Assembly (NCBI RefSeq): GCF_944388365.1
Contig: NZ_CALXIN010000008.1
Span: forward strand, 1-49,641
DNA: 49,641 nt
From: an uncultured Negativibacillus sp.
GTDB taxonomy: Bacteria; Bacillota; Clostridia; Oscillospirales; Ruminococcaceae
Direction: 5' to 3'
The notes under the pieces are model-generated. The model did not search any database. It saw only the letters and a list, made by a program, of their open reading frames with translations, and was not told the DNA's origin. Below, in pieces: positions 41,986 to 49,641 of this stretch. Numbering within the stretch: position 1 is the stretch's first letter; each line of letters opens with the position of its first letter. A program made the translations under genes and the position numbers.

Positions 41986-42933
41986 TTAAATCTCGTCGGT
42001 AAAGGGAACATGTTCCACACAAAATTCCCGTCCGTCCAGATAGGACAGGATGCCGGCGTCGGTCTGGAAGGCAAAGCGCAGCTTGTAGGCGTACAGCGCC
42101 TGATAGCTGTGACCGCTGCCTTTGTTTTGGGCGTTGGTGCCGTACTTGGTATCGCCGACAAGAGGATGACCGTAGTAGGCCAGATGTGCGCGGATTTGAT
42201 GGGTGCGTCCGGTCTTGAGGTCGACCTCCAGCAGGCTGAGCTTGCCGTTGGTCTTGAGGGTGCGGTAGCGGGTGATGATGGTTTTTCCGCCTTCCACCGG
42301 CTTGGAAAAGACCCTGACCTGATTGTTCTGGCTGTCCTTGCGCAGATAGTCGCGCAGAGTGGCACTTTTAGGCTGCGGGACGCCGTGCACCAGACAGAGG
42401 TAGAGTTTGACAAGTTCCCTGTCCTTGACCTTCTGGTTGAGGATGCGCAGTGAGGCTGCATTTTTGGCGGCGATGACGATGCCGCCGGTGTTGCGGTCGA
42501 TGCGGTTGCACAGGGCAGGCACAAAGCTGTGCTCGTTTTCAGGGTCGTATTCTCCTTTGTTATAGAGGTAGTGCAGGATGCGGTTAATCAGGGTGTCAGG
42601 GGTGTTGTCATCGTCCTCGTGGACCACCAGTCCTGGCTTTTTGTCCACCAGCAGGATGTTTTCATCCTCATAGACCACGCTGATGCGGTCGGGCACCTTC
42701 AAAAAGGTCAGTTCCTGACGTCCCTCGCCGAAGAATTCGTCGTTGATGTACAGCTCGACCAGATCGCCCTCCTGCAGCCGGTCCTGCGGCTGGCAGCGCT
42801 TTTTATTGAGCTTGATGCGCTTGAGCCGGAAGGATTTATACAGCAGTCCCGAGGGAAGGGCAGGCACCGTTTTTTCGACAAATTTGCTGATGCGCTGTCC
42901 GGCATCATTGGCGTTGATGATAAAGGATTTCAT
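41986..42933 (-). CDS. RluA-family pseudouridine synthase
   Basis: 315-residue enzyme that isomerises uridine in rRNA or tRNA. An N-terminal S4-like RNA-binding module (KSFRLKRIKLNKKRCQPQDRLQEGD) is followed by the catalytic domain with NRIDRNTGGIVIAAKN, in which the first Asp is the catalytic residue. The late KTGRTHQIRAHLAYYGHPLVGD segment is also characteristic (marker: GRTHQIRAHL). Start ATG 42933 is nine bases after GAGAGGTG. Which site it modifies (RluC/D/B-like) cannot be decided. Confidence 0.92.
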   Translation of the reverse strand: MKSFIINANDAGQRISKFVEKTVPALPSGLLYKSFRLKRIKLNKKRCQPQDRLQEGDLVELYINDEFFGEGRQELTFLKVPDRISVVYEDENILLVDKKPGLVVHEDDDNTPDTLINRILHYLYNKGEYDPENEHSFVPALCNRIDRNTGGIVIAAKNAASLRILNQKVKDRELVKLYLCLVHGVPQPKSATLRDYLRKDSQNNQVRVFSKPVEGGKTIITRYRTLKTNGKLSLLEVDLKTGRTHQIRAHLAYYGHPLVGDTKYGTNAQNKGSGHSYQALYAYKLRFAFQTDAGILSYLDGREFCVEHVPFTDEI

Positions 42934-42977
42934 GGGAAAAAACACCTCTCTGGATGGGGTCGATAGATTTACGATTT

Positions 42978-43005
42978 ATTATAACATAGAAAACAGAATT
43001 TGCAA
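42978..43005 (-). promoter_or_regulatory. Promoter of the pseudouridine synthase gene
   Basis: On the minus strand TTGCAA (43005-43000) and TATAAT (42983-42978) with a 16-base spacer. It overlaps the 5' side of the divergent RadC-like frame. Confidence 0.7.
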
Positions 43006-43026
43006 TCATTCCCCAGGCGCGATTGT

Positions 43027-43749
43027 GTGCAGGGGAAGGACGAGAAGGGAAGATCAGCGATAGGAGCCTCACAAGAGAAAAATGTGCATGCCGGACACCG
43101 GCAGCGACTGCGTGAACGGTTTGATACGGCGGGAAGCAGCGGATTTGAAGAACATACCATTCTGGAATTGCTGCTGTTTTATGCCATCCCGCAAAAGGAC
43201 ACGAATCCGCTCGCTCATGATCTGATCCAGCGCTTTGGAAGTCTGGAAGGTGTGCTCAACGCCTCCAAGGAAGAACTGATGCAGGTTTCCGGCGTGGGAG
43301 AAAACACAGCGACGCTGCTGCGTCTGGTGGAAGGTATCTGGGAGGTTTGTGCCCGCTCCAAAACAAAGGAGAAGGTTGTGCTGGATAGCTCCTCCAAGAC
43401 AGGAGAGTTTGTGCGGGAACACCTGCACGGACGTCAGCGGGAAACGATGGTGGTTTTGTGTCTGGACAATCAAATGAGGCTGGTGTGCCTGGAGGAACTG
43501 GGCAGCGGAATCAGCGACAGCACAACAGCCAGTTTTCGGGAGATTGCTCAGCTGTGCATGCGGCTGAATATCAACAACATGATTCTGGCGCACAACCATC
43601 CCAGCGGTTTGGTCTATCCTTCCAAGGAGGATATCGTTGTCACCCGAAAGATGAAGGATCTGCTGAAGGAGATCAATGTCAAGCTCCACGATCACTTTAT
43701 CGTGACCGAAAATGAATTTTATTCGATGCGCGACCATAAGCTCTTTTGA
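43027..43749 (+). CDS. radC: RadC-like JAB/MPN-domain protein
   Basis: About 240 residues. A helix-hairpin-helix region (HRQRLRERF, VSGVGENTATLL) precedes a JAB/MPN metalloprotease-type domain with the HNHPSG motif encoded at 43591-43608. RadC proteins were once linked to repair; their true role is unresolved. The start is uncertain: no ATG fits, GTG 43027 is used here, GTG 43084 would begin at VHAGHRQRL just before the conserved part, and a TTG at 43000 lies in the -35 of the opposite gene. None has a good ribosome site. Confidence 0.88.
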   Translation: MQGKDEKGRSAIGASQEKNVHAGHRQRLRERFDTAGSSGFEEHTILELLLFYAIPQKDTNPLAHDLIQRFGSLEGVLNASKEELMQVSGVGENTATLLRLVEGIWEVCARSKTKEKVVLDSSSKTGEFVREHLHGRQRETMVVLCLDNQMRLVCLEELGSGISDSTTASFREIAQLCMRLNINNMILAHNHPSGLVYPSKEDIVVTRKMKDLLKEINVKLHDHFIVTENEFYSMRDHKLF

Positions 43750-43816
43750 GCTTTCGGAAATATGCAGATATCTGCAATCAGGCGGCCGATCGCCGCACAA
43801 AAGGAGGAGAACGCAG

Positions 43817-44677
43817 ATGAAAAAAATGATGACAATGCTGATGACCGTAGTGATGGTCCTGTCCCTGAGCGTGGCAGCGTTTGCAGCGCCTGCGCAGTAC
43901 AGTGTCCGTATTGATGATGACCAGCTGCACCTGACCAAAGGGAAGGAAGTGACCGTCTATGATCTGGACGCTTCCAAGATGTCGCTGCTTCCAAACGAGG
44001 ATGACGGCATCACCCTGCTGTTCTGGACAACCGACAAGGGAAGAACCGAGGTTTCTCTGGGCAAACAGCAGAAGCTGAGTGTTGCAGGAAAGCTCGATGA
44101 GCTGAACATCAACAAATCGCTGGACAAAGACTGCGAGATCACCATTGCAAAAGATGCAAAGATCAAGCAGCTGTTCTCGTCGTCCGATGCTTCCATTGAG
44201 GTGGACGGTGAGATCACCAAGGCATATCTGGTTTCCAAGGCAGTCCACTTTACTGTAAATGACGATGGCGAGGTGGACATGGTCTATGCCAACAATAAAA
44301 ACAGTGTCCGCGGACTGCTGCCTCACCATATCGCACAGTATGTGGACAATATGGCGGTGGAGTCGGTAGCGACTACCAGCACTGACAATTCCAGCAACGC
44401 AAAATATGACCTGGGCATCTCCAACATCGTTGACCGCGGAGACCGCGTCAGCTTCTACTGCAGCGTTTCCGGTGCAACCGTCCGTCTCAACGGCAAAAAG
44501 ATCGGTACCACAGTGCGTGGAACCAACACCTTTGACGTGGATTCCTACCGCTTCTGGGACGACAAACTGACCATCGAAAAGGATGGCTACTGGAGCGAGA
44601 ATATCTATCTGGATCATTTTTACTATGATGGTTACTACTACTATGTGGATGGAGTCCGTTATCGCAGAGTCTATTAA
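43817..44677 (+). CDS. Secreted protein with beta-rich repeats and PEGA-like C-terminus, unknown
   Basis: 286 residues. An N-terminal signal peptide (MKKMMTMLMTVVMVLSLSVAAFA, cut after AFA; marker SVAAFAAP) indicates export. Residues about 60-170 alternate beta strands like an adhesin- or bactofilin-type fold (LNINKSLDKDCEITIAKDA). The C-terminal third resembles a PEGA domain (GATVRLNGKKIGTTVRGTN and EKDGYWSEN). The last 20 residues are Tyr-rich (FYYDGYYYYVDGVRYRRVY). ATG 43817 follows AAGGAGGAG; upstream extension runs through the radC end. Function unknown; likely a wall-facing protein. Confidence 0.75.
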   Translation: MKKMMTMLMTVVMVLSLSVAAFAAPAQYSVRIDDDQLHLTKGKEVTVYDLDASKMSLLPNEDDGITLLFWTTDKGRTEVSLGKQQKLSVAGKLDELNINKSLDKDCEITIAKDAKIKQLFSSSDASIEVDGEITKAYLVSKAVHFTVNDDGEVDMVYANNKNSVRGLLPHHIAQYVDNMAVESVATTSTDNSSNAKYDLGISNIVDRGDRVSFYCSVSGATVRLNGKKIGTTVRGTNTFDVDSYRFWDDKLTIEKDGYWSENIYLDHFYYDGYYYYVDGVRYRRVY

Positions 44678-44734
44678 GCCAGTCGGTCTGACAGGACAAA
44701 AAGGCGCCCATCCAAACGACAGGGAGGATCTTCG

Positions 44735-45007
44735 ATGAAACAAAACGCGGATACCGAACATCTGCATCACAGACTCAGGAAGATCGCCGGTCAGGTGCAG
44801 GCCATCGACCGCATGGTGGAGGAGGATGTTCCGTGTGAGGATGTGCTGCTGCAGATCAACGCCGCCAAAGCCGCTCTGCACAAGGTAGGACAGCTCCTGC
44901 TGGAGGAGCACCTTGCGCGCTGTGTGCGCGATGCAGTTCCAGACGGTGACGCCGACAAAACCATCGAGCGTTTTATCAAAGCGGTGGAGCGGTTCGGCAA
45001 TATGTGA
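44735..45007 (+). CDS. CsoR-family metal-responsive repressor
   Basis: 90-residue all-helical repressor. Cys34, His59 and Cys63 occupy the C-H-C copper-binding positions with the same spacing as in Mycobacterium CsoR, which separates it from FrmR and RcnR types. The first helix HHRLRKIAGQVQAIDRMV is typical of the family. Cu(I) binding would release DNA. No copper exporter or chaperone gene is next to it in the window, so its target is elsewhere or the preceding secreted protein is regulated by it. GGGAGGA precedes the ATG. Confidence 0.88.
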   Translation: MKQNADTEHLHHRLRKIAGQVQAIDRMVEEDVPCEDVLLQINAAKAALHKVGQLLLEEHLARCVRDAVPDGDADKTIERFIKAVERFGNM

Positions 45008-45020
45008 CAGATCAATTTAA

Positions 45021-45053
45021 AACGGCGCCCTGTCCTGACAGGGCGCCGTTTTT
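45021..45053 (+). terminator. Terminator of the csoR-like gene
   Basis: AACGGCGCCCTGT, CCTG, ACAGGGCGCCGTT, then TTT. Perfect 13-bp stem. Confidence 0.9.
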
Positions 45054-45200
45054 GCTTGAAACAGGAAGCATAAAGTGATCTGTGCTGTCCAGACTTTGGA
45101 AGAAGAAATGCGGTGTTTCTGCAAAAAATGCAAAAAATGGAGAAAAATCGGGAAAGATTGCAGAATTTCTGCCGAATTTTCACAAGCGATTCAAAGCAAA

Positions 45201-45229
45201 TTGACATTTAAATTGCGTAGTGCTAAAAT
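45201..45229 (+). promoter_or_regulatory. Promoter of uvrB
   Basis: TTGACA at 45201-45206 and TAAAAT at 45224-45229, 17-base spacer. Confidence 0.8.
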
Positions 45230-45233
45230 CATA

Positions 45234-45247
45234 ATCGAATATTCGAT
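45234..45247. promoter_or_regulatory. Palindrome at the uvrB transcription start
   Basis: ATCGAATATTCGAT is a perfect 14-base palindrome (20 bases with one mismatch, 45231-45250), five to eighteen bases past the -10. A repressor bound here would block uvrB. It is not the canonical Firmicute CGAAC-N4-GTTCG LexA box. Confidence 0.5.
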
Positions 45248-45295
45248 CATTAACATCATTACCGGTCCATGTGGACGAAAGAAGGGGGAGACAGG

Positions 45296-47341
45296 ATGCA
45301 GGAGGAAAGAAAGTTTGAGCTGGTGTCGGACTATCAGCCGACCGGAGACCAGCCGCAGGCCATCGCAAAACTTGCACAGGGAGTGCTCGACGGCGATCGG
45401 GAACAGACGCTGCTGGGCGTTACCGGTTCGGGCAAGACCTTCACCATGGCAAACATCATCAAGGAGGTCAACCGTCCGACGCTGGTGCTGGCGCACAACA
45501 AGACGTTGGCAGCGCAGCTGTGTTCGGAGTTCAAGGCGTTTTTCCCGAACAATGCGGTGGAATACTTTGTCAGCTACTACGACTACTATCAGCCGGAGGC
45601 ATACATCGCCAACACCGATACCTATATTGAGAAGGACAGCGCCATCAACGATGAGATCGAAAAGCTGCGGCACTCGGCGACCTCGGCACTGTCCGAGCGG
45701 CGCGATGTCATCATCGTGGCCAGTGTATCCTGTATCTATTCGCTGGGCGACCCAATCGACTACCGCAACATGGTTATCTCGCTGCGCACCGGTATGCAGA
45801 AGGAGCGCGACGAGCTGACCAAAAAGCTGGTGGAATTGCAGTACGAGCGCAACGACATCAACTTTATCCGCAACAAGTTCCGTGTCCGCGGCGATGTGGT
45901 GGAAATCTTCCCTTCCTATGGAAGTGAAACGGCAATCCGTGTCGAATTCTTCGGCGACGAGATCGACCGCATCTCCGAAATCAACGTGGTCACCGGCGAG
46001 GTCAAAAATGTGGTATCCCATGTGGCGATCTATCCGGCATCCCACTACATCGTGCCAAGGGATAAGATGCAGAAGGCATTGGAGGAAATCCGCGACGAGA
46101 TGGAGGAACGGGTGGCCTACTTTAAAGCGCACGACAAACTGATCGAAGCACAGCGCATCATGGAGCGCACTAACTACGACATGGAGATGCTCACCGAGAT
46201 TGGCTTCTGCAAGGGCATCGAAAACTATTCCCGCGTGCTGTCCGGTCGTGCGCCAGGCAGCTGTCCTTATACGCTGCTCGACTATTTCCCGGAGGATTTT
46301 CTGCTGTTTGTCGATGAGTCGCACGTCACTCTGCCGCAGGTGCGCGGAATGCACGCCGGCGACCAGGCGCGCAAAAAGAGCCTGGTTGACTTTGGTTTCC
46401 GTCTGCCGTCCGCCTTTGACAACCGTCCGCTGACCTTCGATGAGTTTTACGGCAAACTCAATCAGGTCATCTTTGTCAGTGCGACACCAGGCGCCTTTGA
46501 ACGGGAGAAGAGCAAGCGCATCGTCGAGCAGGTCATCCGTCCGACCGGACTGCTCGACCCTGAGATCGAGGTGCGTCCGGTCAACGGACAGATCGACGAT
46601 CTGCTCTCCGAGATCAACGCCCGCACCGAAAAGGGCGAGCGTGTGCTGGTTACCACCCTGACCAAAAAGATGGCGGAGGATTTGACCGGTTACTTTGAAA
46701 ATATGGGCGTGAAGGTGCGGTACATGCACCACGACATCGACACCATCGAGCGTATGGAAATCATCCGTGACCTGCGTCTGGGTGAGTTTGACGTGCTGGT
46801 CGGCATTAACCTTTTGCGTGAAGGTCTGGACATCCCAGAGGTGTCGCTGGTGGCGATCCTCGACGCGGACAAGGAAGGTTTCCTGCGAAGTGAAACTTCG
46901 CTGATTCAGACCATCGGACGTGCTGCACGAAATGCAAACGGCAAGGTCATCATGTATGCCGACGAGGTTACCGACTCAATGGAGCGCGCCATCAGCGAAA
47001 CACTGCGCCGCCGCGAGGTGCAGATCAAATACAACGAAGAACACGGCATCGTACCAAAGACCATCAAGAAGGATGTGCGCGAGATTCTGGAGATTTCCAC
47101 CCGCGAACATACCGACAAACTGGGCAAGGGCAAAAAGCGCATGACCCAGACCGAGCTGCGGGTGACCATCGAGAAGCTGACCGCTGAGATGAAGAACGCC
47201 GCCCAGATTCTGGAATTTGAGCACGCGGCTTACCTGCGCGATAAGATCAAAAAGCTCAAGGAGCAGTACAGTGCAAATCCAAACCTGAAGATCATGAAGG
47301 ACGCTGACGAAAAGAACAAGAGCCGCAAAAAGAAAATGTAG
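45296..47341 (+). CDS. uvrB: Excinuclease ABC subunit B
   Basis: 681-residue helicase-like damage-verification subunit. Walker A GVTGSGKT is at 41-48; the beta-hairpin region follows in [16 protein letters not shown]; helicase motifs DESHVTLPQ and [13 protein letters not shown] are present; the C-terminal UVR domain ([27 protein letters not shown] region) binds UvrA or UvrC. ATG 45296 follows GGGGGAG; an upstream in-frame extension is leader. The next genes are an unrelated nucleotidyltransferase protein and uvrA. Confidence 0.98.
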   Translation: MQEERKFELVSDYQPTGDQPQAIAKLAQGVLDGDREQTLLGVTGSGKTFTMANIIKEVNRPTLVLAHNKTLAAQLCSEFKAFFPNNAVEYFVSYYDYYQPEAYIANTDTYIEKDSAINDEIEKLRHSATSALSERRDVIIVASVSCIYSLGDPIDYRNMVISLRTGMQKERDELTKKLVELQYERNDINFIRNKFRVRGDVVEIFPSYGSETAIRVEFFGDEIDRISEINVVTGEVKNVVSHVAIYPASHYIVPRDKMQKALEEIRDEMEERVAYFKAHDKLIEAQRIMERTNYDMEMLTEIGFCKGIENYSRVLSGRAPGSCPYTLLDYFPEDFLLFVDESHVTLPQVRGMHAGDQARKKSLVDFGFRLPSAFDNRPLTFDEFYGKLNQVIFVSATPGAFEREKSKRIVEQVIRPTGLLDPEIEVRPVNGQIDDLLSEINARTEKGERVLVTTLTKKMAEDLTGYFENMGVKVRYMHHDIDTIERMEIIRDLRLGEFDVLVGINLLREGLDIPEVSLVAILDADKEGFLRSETSLIQTIGRAARNANGKVIMYADEVTDSMERAISETLRRREVQIKYNEEHGIVPKTIKKDVREILEISTREHTDKLGKGKKRMTQTELRVTIEKLTAEMKNAAQILEFEHAAYLRDKIKKLKEQYSANPNLKIMKDADEKNKSRKKKM

Positions 47342-47370
47342 GCTTTTGGAAGAGGAAAAGAGGTGGAGAG

Positions 47371-48069
47371 ATGGCTCCCTTTGATATCGAAACTTACTTG
47401 CAGAAAATTAGCGAAGAACTTCGCCGTACCTTTGGTCAAAAGCTGCTGTACATCGGTTTACAGGGCAGCTTTGGACGAGGTGAGGCGACCGACCAGAGCG
47501 ACATTGATATCGTGGTGATCTTGGAAGAGCTGACACTGGATGCGATGGAACAATACCGTCAGATTTTGCATAGAGTGGGAAATTGGGAAAGAAGCTGCGG
47601 CTTTATCTGCGGACGCAGAGAGATGCAGCACTGGAACCGATTTGAGATTTGTCAGTTGGTACAGGAAACCACAGATTATGTCGGCAGGCTGACAGACTTT
47701 GTACCGGATTACACGAAACAGGATGTGCAGGATTATATTCGAATGGGCGTGGGAAATCTCTACCATGAATTATGTCATCGCTATCTGCACGGCTCCCGTG
47801 AGGAGTTGGAACAGGCCCTGCCATTTTTATATAAAGCGTCGTTTTATCTTTTGCAGAACCACTGTTGGCTGCGGACGGGAGCTTATATTTTAAACCGTCA
47901 GGAATTGCTGGATCAGCTGACCGGTCTCGACCGTGAGGTGCTTTGGACAGGGATGCAGCTGCGGCAGGGCAAAAAACTGGATACAGAAAAAATCTATCAG
48001 ACGCTGTTTGACTGGTGTCAGCAGCTGTTTGGGGAAGAAGATTCATATTCAATGATAGAGGACAAATAG
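47371..48069 (+). CDS. Nucleotidyltransferase-domain protein
   Basis: 232 residues. An N-terminal nucleotidyltransferase motif GSFGRGEATDQSDIDIVV places Gly32-Ser33 and Asp44/Asp46 as the metal and ATP ligands. The C-terminal part is helical and includes HELCHRYLHGSREELEQA, similar to the helical domain of MNT/HEPN-type or KNTase-like proteins. Products of this fold adenylylate proteins, RNA or drugs. GAGGTGG precedes ATG 47371. It lies between uvrB and uvrA, which normally are adjacent, so it may be part of a repair operon or a recent insertion. Confidence 0.82.
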   Translation: MAPFDIETYLQKISEELRRTFGQKLLYIGLQGSFGRGEATDQSDIDIVVILEELTLDAMEQYRQILHRVGNWERSCGFICGRREMQHWNRFEICQLVQETTDYVGRLTDFVPDYTKQDVQDYIRMGVGNLYHELCHRYLHGSREELEQALPFLYKASFYLLQNHCWLRTGAYILNRQELLDQLTGLDREVLWTGMQLRQGKKLDTEKIYQTLFDWCQQLFGEEDSYSMIEDK

Positions 48070-48085
48070 AACAGAGGAGGACAGA

Positions 48086-49641
48086 ATGAACGATAAAATT
48101 GTGATTCACGGTGCAAGGGAGCACAACCTGAAAAACATCGACCTGGAGATTCCGAGGGACAAACTGATTGTCCTGACCGGACTGTCCGGCTCGGGCAAAT
48201 CCTCCCTTGCCTTCGATACCATCTATGCCGACGGTCAGCGCCGCTATATGGAAAGCCTTTCCTCCTATGCGCGCCAGTTTTTGGGAATGATGGAAAAACC
48301 GGATGTCGACGAGATCACCGGCCTGTCGCCGGCCATCTCGATCGACCAGAAAACCACCTCCAAAAACCCGCGTTCCACCGTCGGCACCGTCACCGAAATC
48401 TATGACTATCTGCGTCTGCTGTACGCCCGCATCGGTATTCCGCACTGTCCGATCTGCGGACGGGAGATCCGTCAGCAGACGGTTGACCAGATGGTCGATA
48501 AGGTGCTGGAGCTGCCGGAGCGCACCAAAATTCAGATTCTGGCGCCGATTGTCCGCGGCAAAAAGGGAATGCACCAGAAGGAGTTTGAACGCGCCAAAAA
48601 ATCGGGCTATGTGCGTGTTCGGGTGGATGGCAGCCTGTATGAGCTGAGCGAGGAAATCAAGCTGGACAAAAACAAAAAGCACAACATCGAGATTGTGGTC
48701 GACCGTCTGGTGGTTCGTCCGGATATGCAGTCGCGTCTGACCGACTCGCTGGAAACTGCCATCGGTCTGACCGGTGGGCTGGTCATCGTCGATGTCATCG
48801 ACGGCGAGGAGATGATGTTCTCGCAAAACTATGCCTGTCCGGAGCACAACATCAGCATCGAGGAGTTAAATCCACGCATGTTCTCGTTTAACAATCCGTT
48901 CGGCGCCTGTGAAAAATGTACCGGTCTGGGCACCTTCATGAGCATCGACCCTGATCTGGTGATACCGGACAAGTCGAAGTCGATTCGGGAGGGCGCCATC
49001 CGCGCCAGCGGCTGGTACTATGCCGATGGCAGCATGTCCCAGCGCTATTATCAGGGCCTTGCAGAACACTACCACTTCTCGCTGGACACACCGGTCAAGG
49101 ACCTGCCCAAGGAGGTCGTCGATATCCTGCTGTACGGCACCAAAGGGGAGAAGATTCAGCTCAAGTACGACACCGAGGACGTCAAGTCCACCTACAACAC
49201 CGATTTTGAAGGAGTCGTCAACAATCTGGAGCGGCGCTTCCGCGAAACCTCCTCCAACTGGATGCGCGAGGAGATTGCCACCTGGATGAGCTCGGTCGAT
49301 TGTCCGCAGTGCCACGGCGACCGTCTGAAAAAGGAGAGTTTGTCGGTGCTGGTGGGCGGCATGAACATCAGCCAGCTCTGCCGACTGTCGGTGACAGCGA
49401 TGCTCGAATTTTTTGACAACCTCCAGCTGACCGAGAAGGAGGAGCAGATCGCCCATCAGGTCATCAAGGAGATCCGCTCCCGTCTGGAATTTCTGCGCAA
49501 CGTAGGATTAGAATACCTCACCCTCTCCCGTGCATCGGCAACGCTGTCGGGCGGTGAGAGCCAGCGCATCCGTCTGGCGACCCAGATCGGTTCCTCGCTG
49601 ATGGGCGTGCTGTATATCCTCGATGAGCCGAGCATCGGTCT
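48086..49641 (+). CDS. uvrA: Excinuclease ABC subunit A (3' end outside window)
   Basis: First 518 residues or so of the DNA-damage-sensing ATPase. Walker [10 protein letters not shown] is at 32-40; zinc-binding CPICG follows, then the UvrB-binding and insertion region; the ABC signature [34 protein letters not shown] starts at about 49543, and the Walker B is reached at the window end (marker [10 protein letters not shown]). The frame is open at the edge, so the remaining half lies outside. ATG 48086 follows AGGAGGA. It is 16 bases after the nucleotidyltransferase gene, so the three genes form one operon. Confidence 0.97.
   Translation, partial: MNDKIVIHGAREHNLKNIDLEIPRDKLIVLTGLSGSGKSSLAFDTIYADGQRRYMESLSSYARQFLGMMEKPDVDEITGLSPAISIDQKTTSKNPRSTVGTVTEIYDYLRLLYARIGIPHCPICGREIRQQTVDQMVDKVLELPERTKIQILAPIVRGKKGMHQKEFERAKKSGYVRVRVDGSLYELSEEIKLDKNKKHNIEIVVDRLVVRPDMQSRLTDSLETAIGLTGGLVIVDVIDGEEMMFSQNYACPEHNISIEELNPRMFSFNNPFGACEKCTGLGTFMSIDPDLVIPDKSKSIREGAIRASGWYYADGSMSQRYYQGLAEHYHFSLDTPVKDLPKEVVDILLYGTKGEKIQLKYDTEDVKSTYNTDFEGVVNNLERRFRETSSNWMREEIATWMSSVDCPQCHGDRLKKESLSVLVGGMNISQLCRLSVTAMLEFFDNLQLTEKEEQIAHQVIKEIRSRLEFLRNVGLEYLTLSRASATLSGGESQRIRLATQIGSSLMGVLYILDEPSIG

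Noticed and set aside
45191..46732. 513-codon minus-strand frame
   Set aside because: Antisense shadow of uvrB; no ribosome site or recognisable domain.
47371..48069. Nucleotidyltransferase gene as part of an MNT-HEPN toxin-antitoxin pair
   Set aside because: No HEPN partner gene is adjacent; neighbours are uvrB and uvrA, and the protein is longer than usual MNT antitoxins.
1..49641. CRISPR array, tRNA, rRNA or toxin-antitoxin pair
   Set aside because: No regularly spaced repeats, no cloverleaf or rRNA segments, and no small paired toxin-antitoxin genes were seen.

Overview
The window looks like a chromosome segment from a spore-forming, low-to-moderate GC Firmicute of class Clostridia, probably Oscillospirales (a Butyricicoccus/Agathobaculum-like bacterium is my guess). 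Reasons: strong AGGAGG ribosome binding sites, consensus TTGACA-N17-TATAAT promoters, frequent TTG starts, the sporulation genes sipL and spoIVA, the ylxM-ffh-rpsP-khpA-rimM-trmD cluster, and an HPr carrying both His15 and Ser46. Genus assignment is inference; no rRNA or tRNA gene is visible.

Layout. 1-1.1 kb: the 3' part of a large serine recombinase, GC-rich compared with what follows, so the window starts inside or at the edge of an integrated mobile element. 1.2-8.3 kb: a VOC-family protein, a small membrane-anchored BofC-like protein, a class A penicillin-binding protein, a two-component system and a ZIP metal transporter. 8.6-12.1 kb: a three-gene molybdenum hydroxylase operon (FAD, 2Fe-2S and molybdopterin subunits). 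12.2-15.9 kb: a small membrane protein, then sipL-spoIVA, the two partners of the spore coat basement layer, adjacent and preceded by a sigma-E-like promoter.

16.3-31.2 kb: a large peptide-use locus. A prolyl-oligopeptidase-family peptidase is followed by dppB, dppC, a family 5 solute-binding lipoprotein, two tandem amidohydrolases, dppD and dppF. Then come a TetR regulator and a UMF1/Atg22-type MFS transporter on the minus strand, and an M55 D-aminopeptidase, an isochorismatase-family hydrolase and a threonine-aldolase-family enzyme on the plus strand. The first amidohydrolase has lost most metal ligands while its tandem partner keeps them, which is the most unusual protein-level observation here.

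31.3-36.1 kb: SRP, ribosome and tRNA-modification cluster with an AAC(3)-family acetyltransferase gene between khpA and rimM. 36.3-45.0 kb: ptsH with a structured leader, uvrC, rsmD-coaD, a coiled-coil protein, a TraX-family membrane protein, a half-size EamA transporter, an RluA-type pseudouridine synthase, a RadC-like protein, a secreted PEGA-like protein and a CsoR-type repressor. 45.2 kb to the end: uvrB, a nucleotidyltransferase-fold protein and the 5' part of uvrA, with a palindrome just downstream of the uvrB promoter.

All assignments come from reading motifs and context; no database search was run.
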